Assembly: GCF_001975665.1 (NCBI RefSeq) | Contig: NZ_CP019419.1 | Location: 1,054,001 to 1,118,000, forward strand | From: Polaribacter reichenbachii | GTDB lineage: Bacteria > Bacteroidota > Bacteroidia > Flavobacteriales > Flavobacteriaceae | Length of the DNA stretch: 64,000 bases | Direction: 5' to 3' | Part shown: positions 36,080 through 44,698 of the stretch, in pieces | Layout: each line of letters starts with the position of its first letter | Numbering within the stretch: position 1 is the first letter of the stretch | Translations under genes and position numbers: made by a program | The notes under the pieces: generated by a model | The model's database searches: none | The model's input: the letters and a program-made list of their open reading frames with translations, nothing else | What the model was told of the DNA's origin: nothing

Positions 36080-38251
36080 CTATTTTTTTACAAAAACAGT
36101 ATTGTAAACTTTGTTTGCATTTTTAATCTTAATAAAATAAGTACCTGCTTGCAAAGCAGAAACATCAATTGAATTAAGAGTGTTTTTAGTTACTACTTGC
36201 TTCCCTAAAACAGAGAATATTTTTACATCAACCAAACCATTTATTTCATTTCTAAACTTTAAGTTTAAAGTTGTTGTTGTTGGGTTTGGATAAATCGTTA
36301 AATTATCATCTAAAAAAACATCGTTTACAGACAATGGTTCTCCTGAATCTTCTATTGCATTGATACCTGCTGTCCATGCAGTACCACCAAATTCGTAAGC
36401 TCCAATATCTGGCGCATTATTTTTATAGGGTTTTGTAAAATCAGAAATTACCCTTCCTTGATCTACAACAGCAGAATTTGCTAAAGGCATAAAATCTTGA
36501 TTGTTTGGGTCTTTTAAAGTTGATAATGTTGTAATTACATTGTCTTTTATATCAAATTCACTAGTACCATTACCCGCAAACCAATCTGCAACATTAGAAA
36601 AGTTATTGTAAATCTTGTTGTTAGATTGACTACGACCATTTACCCATGAATCCATAGCTCTTTCTGCATCCCAAATTGTATTATGATAAAAGTTTAAATT
36701 CTCGTTATTCCAGTTTACTTGGTATGCACTCCAAGAAACATTCCAAACTACATTATGATGCACAACATAACCTTTACTATCGTTGTCTAAATAAATTCCT
36801 GCAGCTTTTGCAGGATCACCTTGTGAATGCGAATAAGAAGGAGCTATAGCATCGTGAAACCAATTATGATGAATTTCATTATTTTTTAAATTAGTATTAC
36901 CCACAGTATAAAAAATACCAGAATCGCTATTAATTTTTTGAGAAGCAGAAACATCATTATACGCAACCTCGCAATTACTACCTGCAACATACATTCCGTC
37001 TCTACCTGCATTAAAAATAGTGTTTTTTAACACTTTTAAATTATTTGCTGATGTTCGAATTGGAGATGCATGAATACCAACATAATCGATATTAGAAATG
37101 GTATTTTGCTCTACAATACAATTATGAGCACCAGACCAATTTACAACTGTAATTCCGCTTGCAGAAGAATGATCTATAGTGTTTCCTCTTACAATTGTAT
37201 TACCTCCAAGAATTTCTAAAGATGCTTCACCAACTTGAGCAGAAGTGTTTGTTAAACTATCATGACCTTCACTGCCATGTATTATATTACAGTTTAAAAT
37301 GATATTATTATCTGCATTATTATGAATTTTTACACTTCCGCCAAAGAAATCTAATCCTTCAAATTTTATATAATCTCCTTTAATTTCTGCAATAAATTGA
37401 GCAGTTGCATATTCAACAGAATTATCAGCAGGTTTAGCACCATTATTTGTTTTTAAATACAGTGTAGTTGTTGTTGCATCATAATACCATTCTCTATAAT
37501 AATCTAATGCTTCTAACTTATTAAACAAATAAAATTGCCCTCTTTCATTACCTACATTATTTCTCCAGGTTTCTGCATTATGAGTATTAAAAGGCCACTT
37601 GTTTATATCTACTTGTTCGTGGTTTATTCTAGAGGTTGTGTTAGATGTAATTGGTCTGGTCCAACTTGTGCCAGAATGTGCACCTAAATAATACATTAAA
37701 CCACCATTTGCCCAATTAATATTTGGTATACCAGAAGCAGTTATATAATTCCCTGCACCTCCACCAGTTACAGGGTGGCAATCTACGGTCCATCTATTAT
37801 TATCAATATTATTAGGCCAACGTGCTAAATCCATATATTCATCATTATGATATACAGCTCTAAATCTGCTTGCAATATTCATATTTACAGAGGTTTTGTA
37901 AATATCATTTTGGTAGAGTTGCCAATTATTTATTTTTTTTGTAGCTCTAATATCAACCTTTTCACCATCCATTGCTTTTATAGTAATGTAATTACTGCTC
38001 GTACCATTTTTAGAAATTACAAAAGGTTCTTCGTACACACCACCTCTAATTATACAAACATCGCCAGAAGTTAAAACTGAAATTGCTTTGCTTAAAGTTT
38101 TATAAGGGCTAGATAAAGTTCCGTTATTAGAATCATTACCATTTGTAGCAACATAAATAGTTTTACTGTACATAAAACTTGATGCGAATAAAATTGCAAT
38201 TACTAAAATTTGTTTTATCCTTTTTAAAATCATTTTTTGATGTTTTACCAT
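36080..38251 (-). CDS. Secreted right-handed beta-helix protein with type IX sorting tail
   Basis: 723 residues; a second start at 38233 (MILKRIKQ) would give the usual signal-peptide length. The N-terminal TIYVATNGNDSNNGTL and GDVCIIRGGVYEE stretch opens parallel beta-helix proteins of lyase or glycosidase type. Residues about 310-590 contain repeating N-rich turns (NCNIIHGSEGH, NTIDHSSASGI, NTIFNAGRDGMY). The last 75 residues are a Por-type tail (LTIYPNPTTTTLNLKF, GTYFIKIKN), so the protein should leave the cell through the type IX system. Substrate is unknown. It could be a polysaccharide lyase or glycosidase for the same algal polymer. Confidence 0.75.
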   Translation of the reverse strand: MVKHQKMILKRIKQILVIAILFASSFMYSKTIYVATNGNDSNNGTLSSPYKTLSKAISVLTSGDVCIIRGGVYEEPFVISKNGTSSNYITIKAMDGEKVDIRATKKINNWQLYQNDIYKTSVNMNIASRFRAVYHNDEYMDLARWPNNIDNNRWTVDCHPVTGGGAGNYITASGIPNINWANGGLMYYLGAHSGTSWTRPITSNTTSRINHEQVDINKWPFNTHNAETWRNNVGNERGQFYLFNKLEALDYYREWYYDATTTTLYLKTNNGAKPADNSVEYATAQFIAEIKGDYIKFEGLDFFGGSVKIHNNADNNIILNCNIIHGSEGHDSLTNTSAQVGEASLEILGGNTIVRGNTIDHSSASGITVVNWSGAHNCIVEQNTISNIDYVGIHASPIRTSANNLKVLKNTIFNAGRDGMYVAGSNCEVAYNDVSASQKINSDSGIFYTVGNTNLKNNEIHHNWFHDAIAPSYSHSQGDPAKAAGIYLDNDSKGYVVHHNVVWNVSWSAYQVNWNNENLNFYHNTIWDAERAMDSWVNGRSQSNNKIYNNFSNVADWFAGNGTSEFDIKDNVITTLSTLKDPNNQDFMPLANSAVVDQGRVISDFTKPYKNNAPDIGAYEFGGTAWTAGINAIEDSGEPLSVNDVFLDDNLTIYPNPTTTTLNLKFRNEINGLVDVKIFSVLGKQVVTKNTLNSIDVSALQAGTYFIKIKNANKVYNTVFVKK

Positions 38252-38565
38252 TCAGTCAATTTTTTATTACTCTTTTATTCAATAATTTTTAAATTTTTGC
38301 TAAATTTAGACTTCATTTTTTATCAGATTGATAACATTTAAAATCATTAAGCTTTTCCTAAAATTAACATTGTTGTAAATATCTTTACTTTATGGGTAGT
38401 TTATAGAAACAAATGTTCACTTTGAGATTACAAATGGACGATAACCACAAGAAATGATATGTATATGTAAAAACTTAGTTACTTAAAAGCTGTCTTTTCT
38501 CATATAATCAAAATTAAATATCCGTAATTTTGTATTTAAACTAAAGAACATTAGTTCTACCAACA
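38252..38565. other. 314-base intergenic region before the CLC gene
   Basis: It separates the beta-helix gene (minus) from the CLC gene (plus) and should hold both promoters. Apart from the TAATTTTG box at 38525-38532 I see no repeat, RNA or open frame worth naming. Confidence 0.5.
38525..38532 (+). promoter_or_regulatory. Predicted -7 promoter box for the CLC gene
   Basis: TAATTTTG fits the Bacteroidota -7 consensus TAnnTTTG and ends 33 bases before the start codon. A matching -33 TTTG is not evident, so confidence is limited. Confidence 0.35.
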
Positions 38566-40347
38566 ATGCCAACAAAAAACAAATACTTAAAACAAATTTT
38601 ATTGTGGAGATATAAAAATATCTCTGAACGTAGATTTGTTTATCTCTTAAGTATTTTAGTTGGTTTTTTAGCGGGTCTTGGTACAGTAACTTTAAAAAAC
38701 TTTACGCACTACATTCAGTTGCTTTTATCTATAGATTTTTTAAAAAGTTATAAAAGTTCACTGTATTTTATTTTTCCAATTATTGGTTTATTTATAGTTG
38801 CTGTAATTAAAAAAACTTGGCTTAAAAAACATATTGGTCATGGAATTTCTACAACGCTCTATGCTATTTCTAAAAGAAAAGGAATTATACCAAAATATAA
38901 TATTTTTGCTTCTTTAATAACAGCACCAATTACTGTTGGTTTTGGGGGTTCTGTAGGTTTACAAGGGCCTGCAGTTAGTGCTGGTACAGCATTAGCTTCT
39001 TATACTTCTAGGTTGTTTCATATGAACACCAAAACAAGAATGTTATTAATTGGTTGTGCTACAGCAGGTGCTATGTCTTCTATGTTTAAAGCTCCAATTG
39101 CAGGTATTGTTTTTGCTTTAGAGGTTTTTAGCTTAGATATAGCTTTTGTTTCTTTAGTCCCTTTGTTATTGGCATCTGTTTCTGCAATAGTTACTTCTTA
39201 CCTTTTTTTAGGTTCTGATGTTTTATTGGGGTTTGAATTAAATGATGAATTCGCAATTGGAGAAATTGGTTTTTACGCCCTTTTCGGAATTTTTACAGGT
39301 ATTATTTCTGTGTATTTTTCTAAAGTATATTTTCTGATTAGAAAGTTCTTTTATCAATTTGAAAATCGATTTACAAGGCTAATTATCGGGAGTGTAATTA
39401 TCGGTTTTATTTTATTTCTGATGCCAGCTTTATATGGTGAAGGTTATGGATTAATCAATAATTTATTAAAAGGAAACCACATTGCAGCAATTGGCAATAC
39501 TCCTTTTTCTTTTGATGAAAACAACATCTGGATTGTAATTATTCTCTTATTATTAATTACCTTTTTTAAGGCGATAGCTATGAGTACCACATTTGCAGCT
39601 GGTGGAGTTGGTGGTATTTTTATACCCACTTTAGTTATGGGAAGTGCGCTTGGTAATGCCTTTGCTAAAATCATAAATAATATGGGTTTAGGTTTTCAGG
39701 TTTCTGAGGCTAATTTTACCTTAATTGGTATGACAGGTTTAATGGCAGGAGTTCTACATGCGCCACTAACAGCCATTTTCTTAATTGCAGAAATTACTGG
39801 TGGTTATGATTTATTTGTACCTCTTATGTTAGTTGCAGCAATTTCTTTTGCCTTTACAAAATACTTTATATCGAATTCAATTTATACCTACAAATTAGCA
39901 CAAAGAGGCGAGCTCATTACACACAACAAAGACAAAAATGTAATGATGATGATGCAGATTGATGATCTAATTGAAACCAATTTTAAAAAGATTTATCCAG
40001 ATATGTTATTAGGTGATATGCTAAAAAAAGCAGTTGCTAAATCTGCACGAAATATTTTTCCGGTAATTAATAAAGAAAATCAGTTTTTAGGTATTGTTTT
40101 AATGGATGATATTAGACCCATAATGTTCGATAAAGAAATGTACGATTGTACTACTGTACAAACTTTTATGAAAGCTGCACCAGAAATTATACATCATACA
40201 GATTCTGTTGAAAAAATAATGAAAAAATTTAAAGTGAGTGGTGCTTGGAATTTACCTGTAATTAAAGGAAATACTTATGTTGGTTTTATTTCTAAATCTA
40301 AATTATTAACTGCTTATCGAAACAAATTGGTTGAGGTTACGTCTTAA
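38566..40347 (+). CDS. CLC-family chloride channel/transporter with CBS pair
   Basis: 593 residues. About ten hydrophobic segments make the CLC core up to residue 440, followed by two CBS domains (about 460-590, MQIDDLIETNFKKIYPDM and TVQTFMKAAPEIIHHTD). The inner filter motif GGIFIPTLVMG is normal. In the gating motif, usually GxEGP, the sequence is GGSVGLQGP with Gln133 (codon CAA at 38962) in place of the gating glutamate. In studied CLCs this change breaks proton coupling, so the protein may be an uncoupled chloride pathway. It stands alone and meets the VOC gene tail to tail with no gap. Confidence 0.92.
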   Translation: MPTKNKYLKQILLWRYKNISERRFVYLLSILVGFLAGLGTVTLKNFTHYIQLLLSIDFLKSYKSSLYFIFPIIGLFIVAVIKKTWLKKHIGHGISTTLYAISKRKGIIPKYNIFASLITAPITVGFGGSVGLQGPAVSAGTALASYTSRLFHMNTKTRMLLIGCATAGAMSSMFKAPIAGIVFALEVFSLDIAFVSLVPLLLASVSAIVTSYLFLGSDVLLGFELNDEFAIGEIGFYALFGIFTGIISVYFSKVYFLIRKFFYQFENRFTRLIIGSVIIGFILFLMPALYGEGYGLINNLLKGNHIAAIGNTPFSFDENNIWIVIILLLLITFFKAIAMSTTFAAGGVGGIFIPTLVMGSALGNAFAKIINNMGLGFQVSEANFTLIGMTGLMAGVLHAPLTAIFLIAEITGGYDLFVPLMLVAAISFAFTKYFISNSIYTYKLAQRGELITHNKDKNVMMMMQIDDLIETNFKKIYPDMLLGDMLKKAVAKSARNIFPVINKENQFLGIVLMDDIRPIMFDKEMYDCTTVQTFMKAAPEIIHHTDSVEKIMKKFKVSGAWNLPVIKGNTYVGFISKSKLLTAYRNKLVEVTS

Positions 40348-40719
40348 TTACACGTGCTGATCTATTAAAATAGCATTACCATCAGGATCTAAAACTACAA
40401 AATTAGCTGGACCAGAAGTTGTTTCATCTGCTTCTGATTCTAATTGTTCACCTTCGTTTTTTAAATGTTTTTGAATGGTTCTTACATCATCAAAATCATT
40501 CAACTTATTAGCACTTTCATCCCAACCAGGGTTAAAGGTCATAATGTTGTTTTCAAACATTCCTTGAAAAAGACCTATTAAAGCATTACCGTTTTTCATA
40601 ATGAGATAATTCTTTTCAATTTCGCCTGCAAAAACTGAAAAACCTAATTTTTCGTAAAATGCTTTTGATTTATAAATGTCTTTTACTGCTAAACTATTAG
40701 AAAATGCACCTAATTTCAT
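40348..40719 (-). CDS. VOC-superfamily (glyoxalase/dioxygenase-like) protein
   Basis: 123 residues forming one vicinal-oxygen-chelate module pair: SLAVKDIYKSKAFYEKLGF at the start and GPANFVVLDPDGNAILID at the end are typical. Potential metal ligands are not clear enough to predict a reaction. The stop codon touches the CLC stop codon. A structured repeat lies upstream. Such stand-alone proteins are usually annotated only at superfamily level. Confidence 0.85.
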   Translation of the reverse strand: MKLGAFSNSLAVKDIYKSKAFYEKLGFSVFAGEIEKNYLIMKNGNALIGLFQGMFENNIMTFNPGWDESANKLNDFDDVRTIQKHLKNEGEQLESEADETTSGPANFVVLDPDGNAILIDQHV

Positions 40720-40809
40720 ATTGGTAGTTTTTGATTGATGTTTTAAAGTTAAGAAAATCTTTTGTAATGTCTATTGCTTAGGAGAATGCAAATAGTTCAC
40801 AAACAAGTT

Positions 40810-40882
40810 TAGCCCTGATTGAAATGGCATCCTTTTTTTGTTTTTCACAAAAAAAGATATAATGAAAAGCAGGAAATAGCTA
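40810..40882. repeat. Structured intergenic repeat, copy A
   Basis: The ends TAGC-CCTG (40810-40817) and CAGG-AAATA-GCTA (40870-40882) pair with a five-base bulge. Inside, CTTTTTTTG (40832-40840) pairs with CAAAAAAAG (40848-40856). TAGCCCTGATTGA at the left and AAAGCAGGAAATAGCTAC at the right are identical in copy B at 44537-44635. It lies in the gap after the helicase stop. I recall similar sequences between genes in other Flavobacteriia, but have not searched. Confidence 0.7.
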
Positions 40883-40890
40883 CTAAAACT

Positions 40891-43296
40891 CTAATTCTCC
40901 ATAGACAACAAAACCATTCTTAACTCCATAAAAGTAAAAGATTTATCTACTTTTTCTTTAAGTTCAGTGAGGTTTTTAAACTCAACTTCTTCTATTTGAT
41001 TTATAATTTCTTTGTACTTTTTTAGCGGAATTAATTCTAAAATATCAACATCGCCAGAAGGGATAAAACTTGCCAAATGACTCTCTATTGTACCTGCTGT
41101 TAAACTGCGCTCTTTGGCTATTTCTTTTATAGATAAGCCAGACTTAAAGAGCTCTAAACTAATTTGTTTTGTCGGTTTTTTATCTTCTTTTTTCTGCTCA
41201 TTGAACTTGTTTATTCCGTTTTCTTTGCAATATTGTTCAATAACTTCTAAAATTTCTTCTCCGTATTTAGTTACACGAGTTTTACCCATTCCTTTAACTT
41301 TTAGCAACTCTTTTTCTGTTCTTGGCAAAGCATCGCACATTGCATACAAGGTTTCTTGGGTAAAAATTTGAAAAGCAGCTATGTTTTCATTTATTCGAAT
41401 TTCATCACGCAATTCACGTAATTTTAAAGCCAACAACGGGTCTTTTCTAGTAGATAATTTTTTCTTTTTAGCTGTTGGTGCAGATTTTTGTAAAACAGCT
41501 TTTGCTCTAACTTTTAAATATTCTTGAACCTTAAATCCGTTTGTCATTTTATTTAAAGCAAACAACTTTTCGAGTAATTTTTCTTGTAAAGAATCAAACT
41601 GAGTGGTAAAATCTTTTTTTACAGCTTTATTATCCGAAGAAAATTCTATGGTATTTAATGGTTTTAATATGTTGTTTTTTGTCTGATTTAAAAAATAATC
41701 GACAGCTTTTGTAAATCGTTCTTGAATTTGAGAGCTATTTTCTGGGAGGATATTATCCTCAGAAATTTTATTTAATTGATTTTTAAATCCGTTAGAAACC
41801 TTCATTAAAGCTACAACTCCATCATCTTTTATGGTTTGTAAATGATCAATAACATCTCCTTTTATACTGGTTTGATTTTTATAAAAAATATCTATTAATC
41901 TAGTTGATGGATATAAAAATGGTTGAAAATCGAATAATTCTGCAATTAAATTGAGTTGAAAATCTTTTTCTGATGCGTTTAAAACAGTTTCATCTGGATG
42001 ATTTTCTTCTACACTTTCATTAAAAACACTTACAGTTTGATCGTTAATTATTGCGTTGCTGGTAATTGGCGTTTTTAAAACTAAACCTTCTAAAGAAGTA
42101 CATCTACTTAAAGCTACATAGGTTTGACCGTGAGCAAATGAAGCTTCTGCATCTATTATGGCTTTTTCGAAAGTTAAACCCTGACTTTTATGAATTGTAA
42201 TTGCCCAAGCTAAACGTAATGGAATTTGTGAAAAAGAACCAATAACATCTTCTTTAATCTCTTTGGTTTCTTCGTTAATGGTATAATTTACATTGTCCCA
42301 ATTTTCTCTTTCTGTAACAATTTCATCAATTTCGTTGGCACACTGTACAGTTACATTTTCTCTTGAAATGTCAGTTACAATTCCTATTTTACCATTAAAA
42401 TATCTTTTTTCTGGTGATGAATCATTTTTGATAAACATTACTTGAGCACCAATTTTTAACTCTAATTTTTCATCATTAGGAAACGCGTTTTCATTGAATT
42501 TTCCAGAAACTTCAGCATCAAAAAAATGACTTTGGTATTTAATTTTATTCAGCTCAGAATTGTTAATTAAATTGGCTCTTTTATTGTGTGTTGTTAAGGT
42601 GATATAACCATCGTCTTTGGTTGACGAGAATTCTGGATTATACCTTTCATTTAAAATTTTAGCAGATTTTTCTGATAAATTACTATTTCTGACTTCATTT
42701 AAAATGGTAATAAAATCTTCGTTTTTCTGACGATAAATATGCTTTAATTCTATAGAAACTACATTGGCCTCTTGAAAAGCTTTAGAGCTGAAGAAATACA
42801 TAGTATCATAGTAACTTCTTAGTAAACTCCATTCATTTGGCCTAACAACTGGAGCCAATTGTTGTAAATCTCCAATCATTAAAACTTGAGCGCCTCCAAA
42901 TACTTTGTTTCTATTTTTATAACGTCTCATTACTTGATCTATGCCATCTAACAAATCTGCACGAACCATAGAAATTTCGTCTATAATTACTAAATCTAAC
43001 GATTTTATAATATCAATTTTAGTTTTAGAAAACTTACGTTGCTGATTTGTATTTGCAATTTGATTTGGTAAAATAGGCCCAAAAGGCATTTGAAAAAACG
43101 AATGAATCGTAACACCTTTTGCATTAATTGCTGCTACTCCAGTAGGAGCAACAATAACCATTCTTTTTAAAGATTCGTTTTTAATTTTGTGTAAAAAAGT
43201 AGTTTTACCTGTACCTGCTTTACCTGTTATAAATAAGTTTCTATCTGTTTTATTGATAAAATTAAAGGCAAGTTCTAACTCAGGATTTTTTGGCAT
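40891..43296 (-). CDS. Pif1/RecD-like helicase with HRDC and C-terminal HTH
   Basis: 801 residues. Walker A is GKAGTGKTT (25-33); Walker B is DLVIIDEISM; further superfamily 1 motifs include AITIHKSQGLTFEKAI and VALSRCTSLEGL. After about residue 610 come an HRDC domain (LRELRDEIRINENIAAF to GKTRVTKYGEEIL) and a helix-turn-helix domain of the HTH_40 type (GLSIKEIAKERSLTAGTIESHL). The protein probably unwinds DNA 5' to 3' in replication or repair. This architecture is widespread in Bacteroidota. Its ATG at 43294-43296 is well placed and the gene appears to be monocistronic. Confidence 0.9.
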   Translation of the reverse strand: MPKNPELELAFNFINKTDRNLFITGKAGTGKTTFLHKIKNESLKRMVIVAPTGVAAINAKGVTIHSFFQMPFGPILPNQIANTNQQRKFSKTKIDIIKSLDLVIIDEISMVRADLLDGIDQVMRRYKNRNKVFGGAQVLMIGDLQQLAPVVRPNEWSLLRSYYDTMYFFSSKAFQEANVVSIELKHIYRQKNEDFITILNEVRNSNLSEKSAKILNERYNPEFSSTKDDGYITLTTHNKRANLINNSELNKIKYQSHFFDAEVSGKFNENAFPNDEKLELKIGAQVMFIKNDSSPEKRYFNGKIGIVTDISRENVTVQCANEIDEIVTERENWDNVNYTINEETKEIKEDVIGSFSQIPLRLAWAITIHKSQGLTFEKAIIDAEASFAHGQTYVALSRCTSLEGLVLKTPITSNAIINDQTVSVFNESVEENHPDETVLNASEKDFQLNLIAELFDFQPFLYPSTRLIDIFYKNQTSIKGDVIDHLQTIKDDGVVALMKVSNGFKNQLNKISEDNILPENSSQIQERFTKAVDYFLNQTKNNILKPLNTIEFSSDNKAVKKDFTTQFDSLQEKLLEKLFALNKMTNGFKVQEYLKVRAKAVLQKSAPTAKKKKLSTRKDPLLALKLRELRDEIRINENIAAFQIFTQETLYAMCDALPRTEKELLKVKGMGKTRVTKYGEEILEVIEQYCKENGINKFNEQKKEDKKPTKQISLELFKSGLSIKEIAKERSLTAGTIESHLASFIPSGDVDILELIPLKKYKEIINQIEEVEFKNLTELKEKVDKSFTFMELRMVLLSMEN

Positions 43297-43352
43297 TGTA
43301 GCTTTTTATTGCAAGGTAAATAAAATCAAAAAAAGAAAAAAAGACCAAATGG

Positions 43353-43721
43353 TTAAGATCGTAAAATTTTTTCCATTTTACGGCCTTTTGCTAATTCATC
43401 TATTAGCTTTTCCATTTGTCTGCATTTTTTATAGATTTCAAATTCATCTTCAATTTCCTCAATTCTATAACCACAAACCACACCTTTAATCTTTTCTGCA
43501 TTGGGATGCATTTTGGCTTTATCAAAAAATTCTCTAAAGGTTACTTTTTCTTGGATTAAAGATTGTAATTTATCTACATTAAAACCTGTTAACCATTCTA
43601 ATACTTGATGAAATTCTTCTTTTGTTCTCCCATTTTTTTCTAATCTATTCCAATAAAGAGGATAAATAGAACCAAATATCATATTTGCTACTTTTTCATT
43701 TTTTTGGGCTGTAACTTTCAT
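43353..43721 (-). CDS. DUF2200 family protein
   Basis: 122 residues matching the small conserved DUF2200 family (ANMIFGSIYPLYWNRLEKNGRTKEE, TFREFFDKAKMHPNA, IKGVVCGYRIEEIED). No signal peptide or membrane segment. The family has no known function. It stands between the YiiX-like lipoprotein gene and the helicase on the same strand, with gaps of 36 and 56 bases. Confidence 0.85.
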   Translation of the reverse strand: MKVTAQKNEKVANMIFGSIYPLYWNRLEKNGRTKEEFHQVLEWLTGFNVDKLQSLIQEKVTFREFFDKAKMHPNAEKIKGVVCGYRIEEIEDEFEIYKKCRQMEKLIDELAKGRKMEKILRS

Positions 43722-43757
43722 TTTTAAGAATTTAAAGTTGAGCTAAAGATAACACCT

Positions 43758-44435
43758 TTATTCTTTCTCGTAATCGTGTATAAAAGTGATGTGTGGACTA
43801 CTGGCCATTAAGTTTGGGTTTGTGCCTTCTATGCCTTCAGGAATTGAATGATTACGTGTTTTATAATACTTTACCCAACTAGCCATTGGTTTTCCTGAAC
43901 TGTCATTAAACGTCATTGGATGTGTAAGAAATGGAATAGCATTTTTAGACAAATCTTGAGTTGAAAACATTTTATAAACCAATTCTGAACAATAATAAGA
44001 ACTGTTATCCCATAAAAAAATATCATCATAAGGTGTGTTTATTCTTTCAAGTCCGTATGCAATTGCTTTAGAAATATAAGGTTGATAAACGCTATCTAAT
44101 CTTGCAACTGTAGTTTGCGATTTGTTTTGTTTATTCTTGTTTCTATTCAAAAATTCTTTTAAAGGAGTTTTACTAATTCCTATTTTTGGATAGGCTTCTA
44201 CCACAAACCATTTTTCGTCTTCTTTCATTGCCATACCAACATGCGAATAGTTTTTAGCAATTGCAGTGGCAGTTACATTTTTAATTGCATTATCTATTTC
44301 GTCTGTTCCTGTATTTTGAAATAGTAAGTCTCCTTCTTTTAGTTTGAAAGTATCATTTTTGGAGTTGCTATTACAACTAAATAAAATAAAAGCGAATAAT
44401 AGAATTACACATATTTGAATTAGATTTTTAATCAT
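43758..44435 (-). CDS. YiiX/YebB-like permuted papain-fold lipoprotein
   Basis: 225 residues with lipobox LFSC (lipid Cys21). The permuted NlpC/P60-type fold is suggested by LKEGDLLFQ, YSHVGMAM (His65), VVEAYP (Glu80) and SSYYCSELVYKMF (Cys149); His and Cys in this order mark the YiiX group of putative amidases or acyl hydrolases. It would sit in the periplasm attached to a membrane. The natural substrate of this group is not settled. A structured repeat lies upstream of the gene. Confidence 0.82.
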   Translation of the reverse strand: MIKNLIQICVILLFAFILFSCNSNSKNDTFKLKEGDLLFQNTGTDEIDNAIKNVTATAIAKNYSHVGMAMKEDEKWFVVEAYPKIGISKTPLKEFLNRNKNKQNKSQTTVARLDSVYQPYISKAIAYGLERINTPYDDIFLWDNSSYYCSELVYKMFSTQDLSKNAIPFLTHPMTFNDSSGKPMASWVKYYKTRNHSIPEGIEGTNPNLMASSPHITFIHDYEKE

Positions 44436-44536
44436 AATTTTTTAGTTTGATACTTACAAAGTTCGTGTTTTTTTGCTGATTACTAAATAAACTAGCAACC
44501 TGTGCTTAAAATAAAGAATAGAACAACAAATAGGCT

Positions 44537-44635
44537 TAGCCCTGATTGAGCCTTTCGTTAAACTCAAGACAAGCTAATTGTTTGAGCTCTCCCGATTTTA
44601 ATCGGGAAGCGAGTAGCGAAAGCAGGAAATAGCTA
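44537..44635. repeat. Structured intergenic repeat, copy B
   Basis: Outer pairing is as in copy A: TAGC-CCTG (44537-44544) with CAGG-AAATA-GCTA (44623-44635). CTTTCG (44552-44557) pairs with CGAAAG (44617-44622). Two inner hairpins follow: 44563-44572 with 44578-44586 (one bulge), and CCCGAT (44591-44596) with ATCGGG (44601-44606). The whole can fold as a stem with two side arms. Only the ends match copy A. Confidence 0.72.
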
Positions 44636-44644
44636 CAAATAAAA

Positions 44645-44670
44645 AAACTCCAGCTTTGCAGCTGGAGTTT
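44645..44670 (-). terminator. eda: Intrinsic terminator of kdgK-eda
   Basis: Perfect 11-base arms 44645-44655 and 44660-44670 around the loop TTGC. On the minus strand the stem is followed by a U-tract. It lies 29 bases after the eda stop codon. Confidence 0.8.
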
Positions 44671-44698
44671 CGTCGTTTAAAAATAATTCAAATATGAA

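Noticed and set aside
44537..44635. Repeat copy B as a tRNA-like cloverleaf
   Set aside because: There is a stem with side arms, but no seven-base acceptor stem, no T-loop GTTC sequence and no anticodon arm of the right size.
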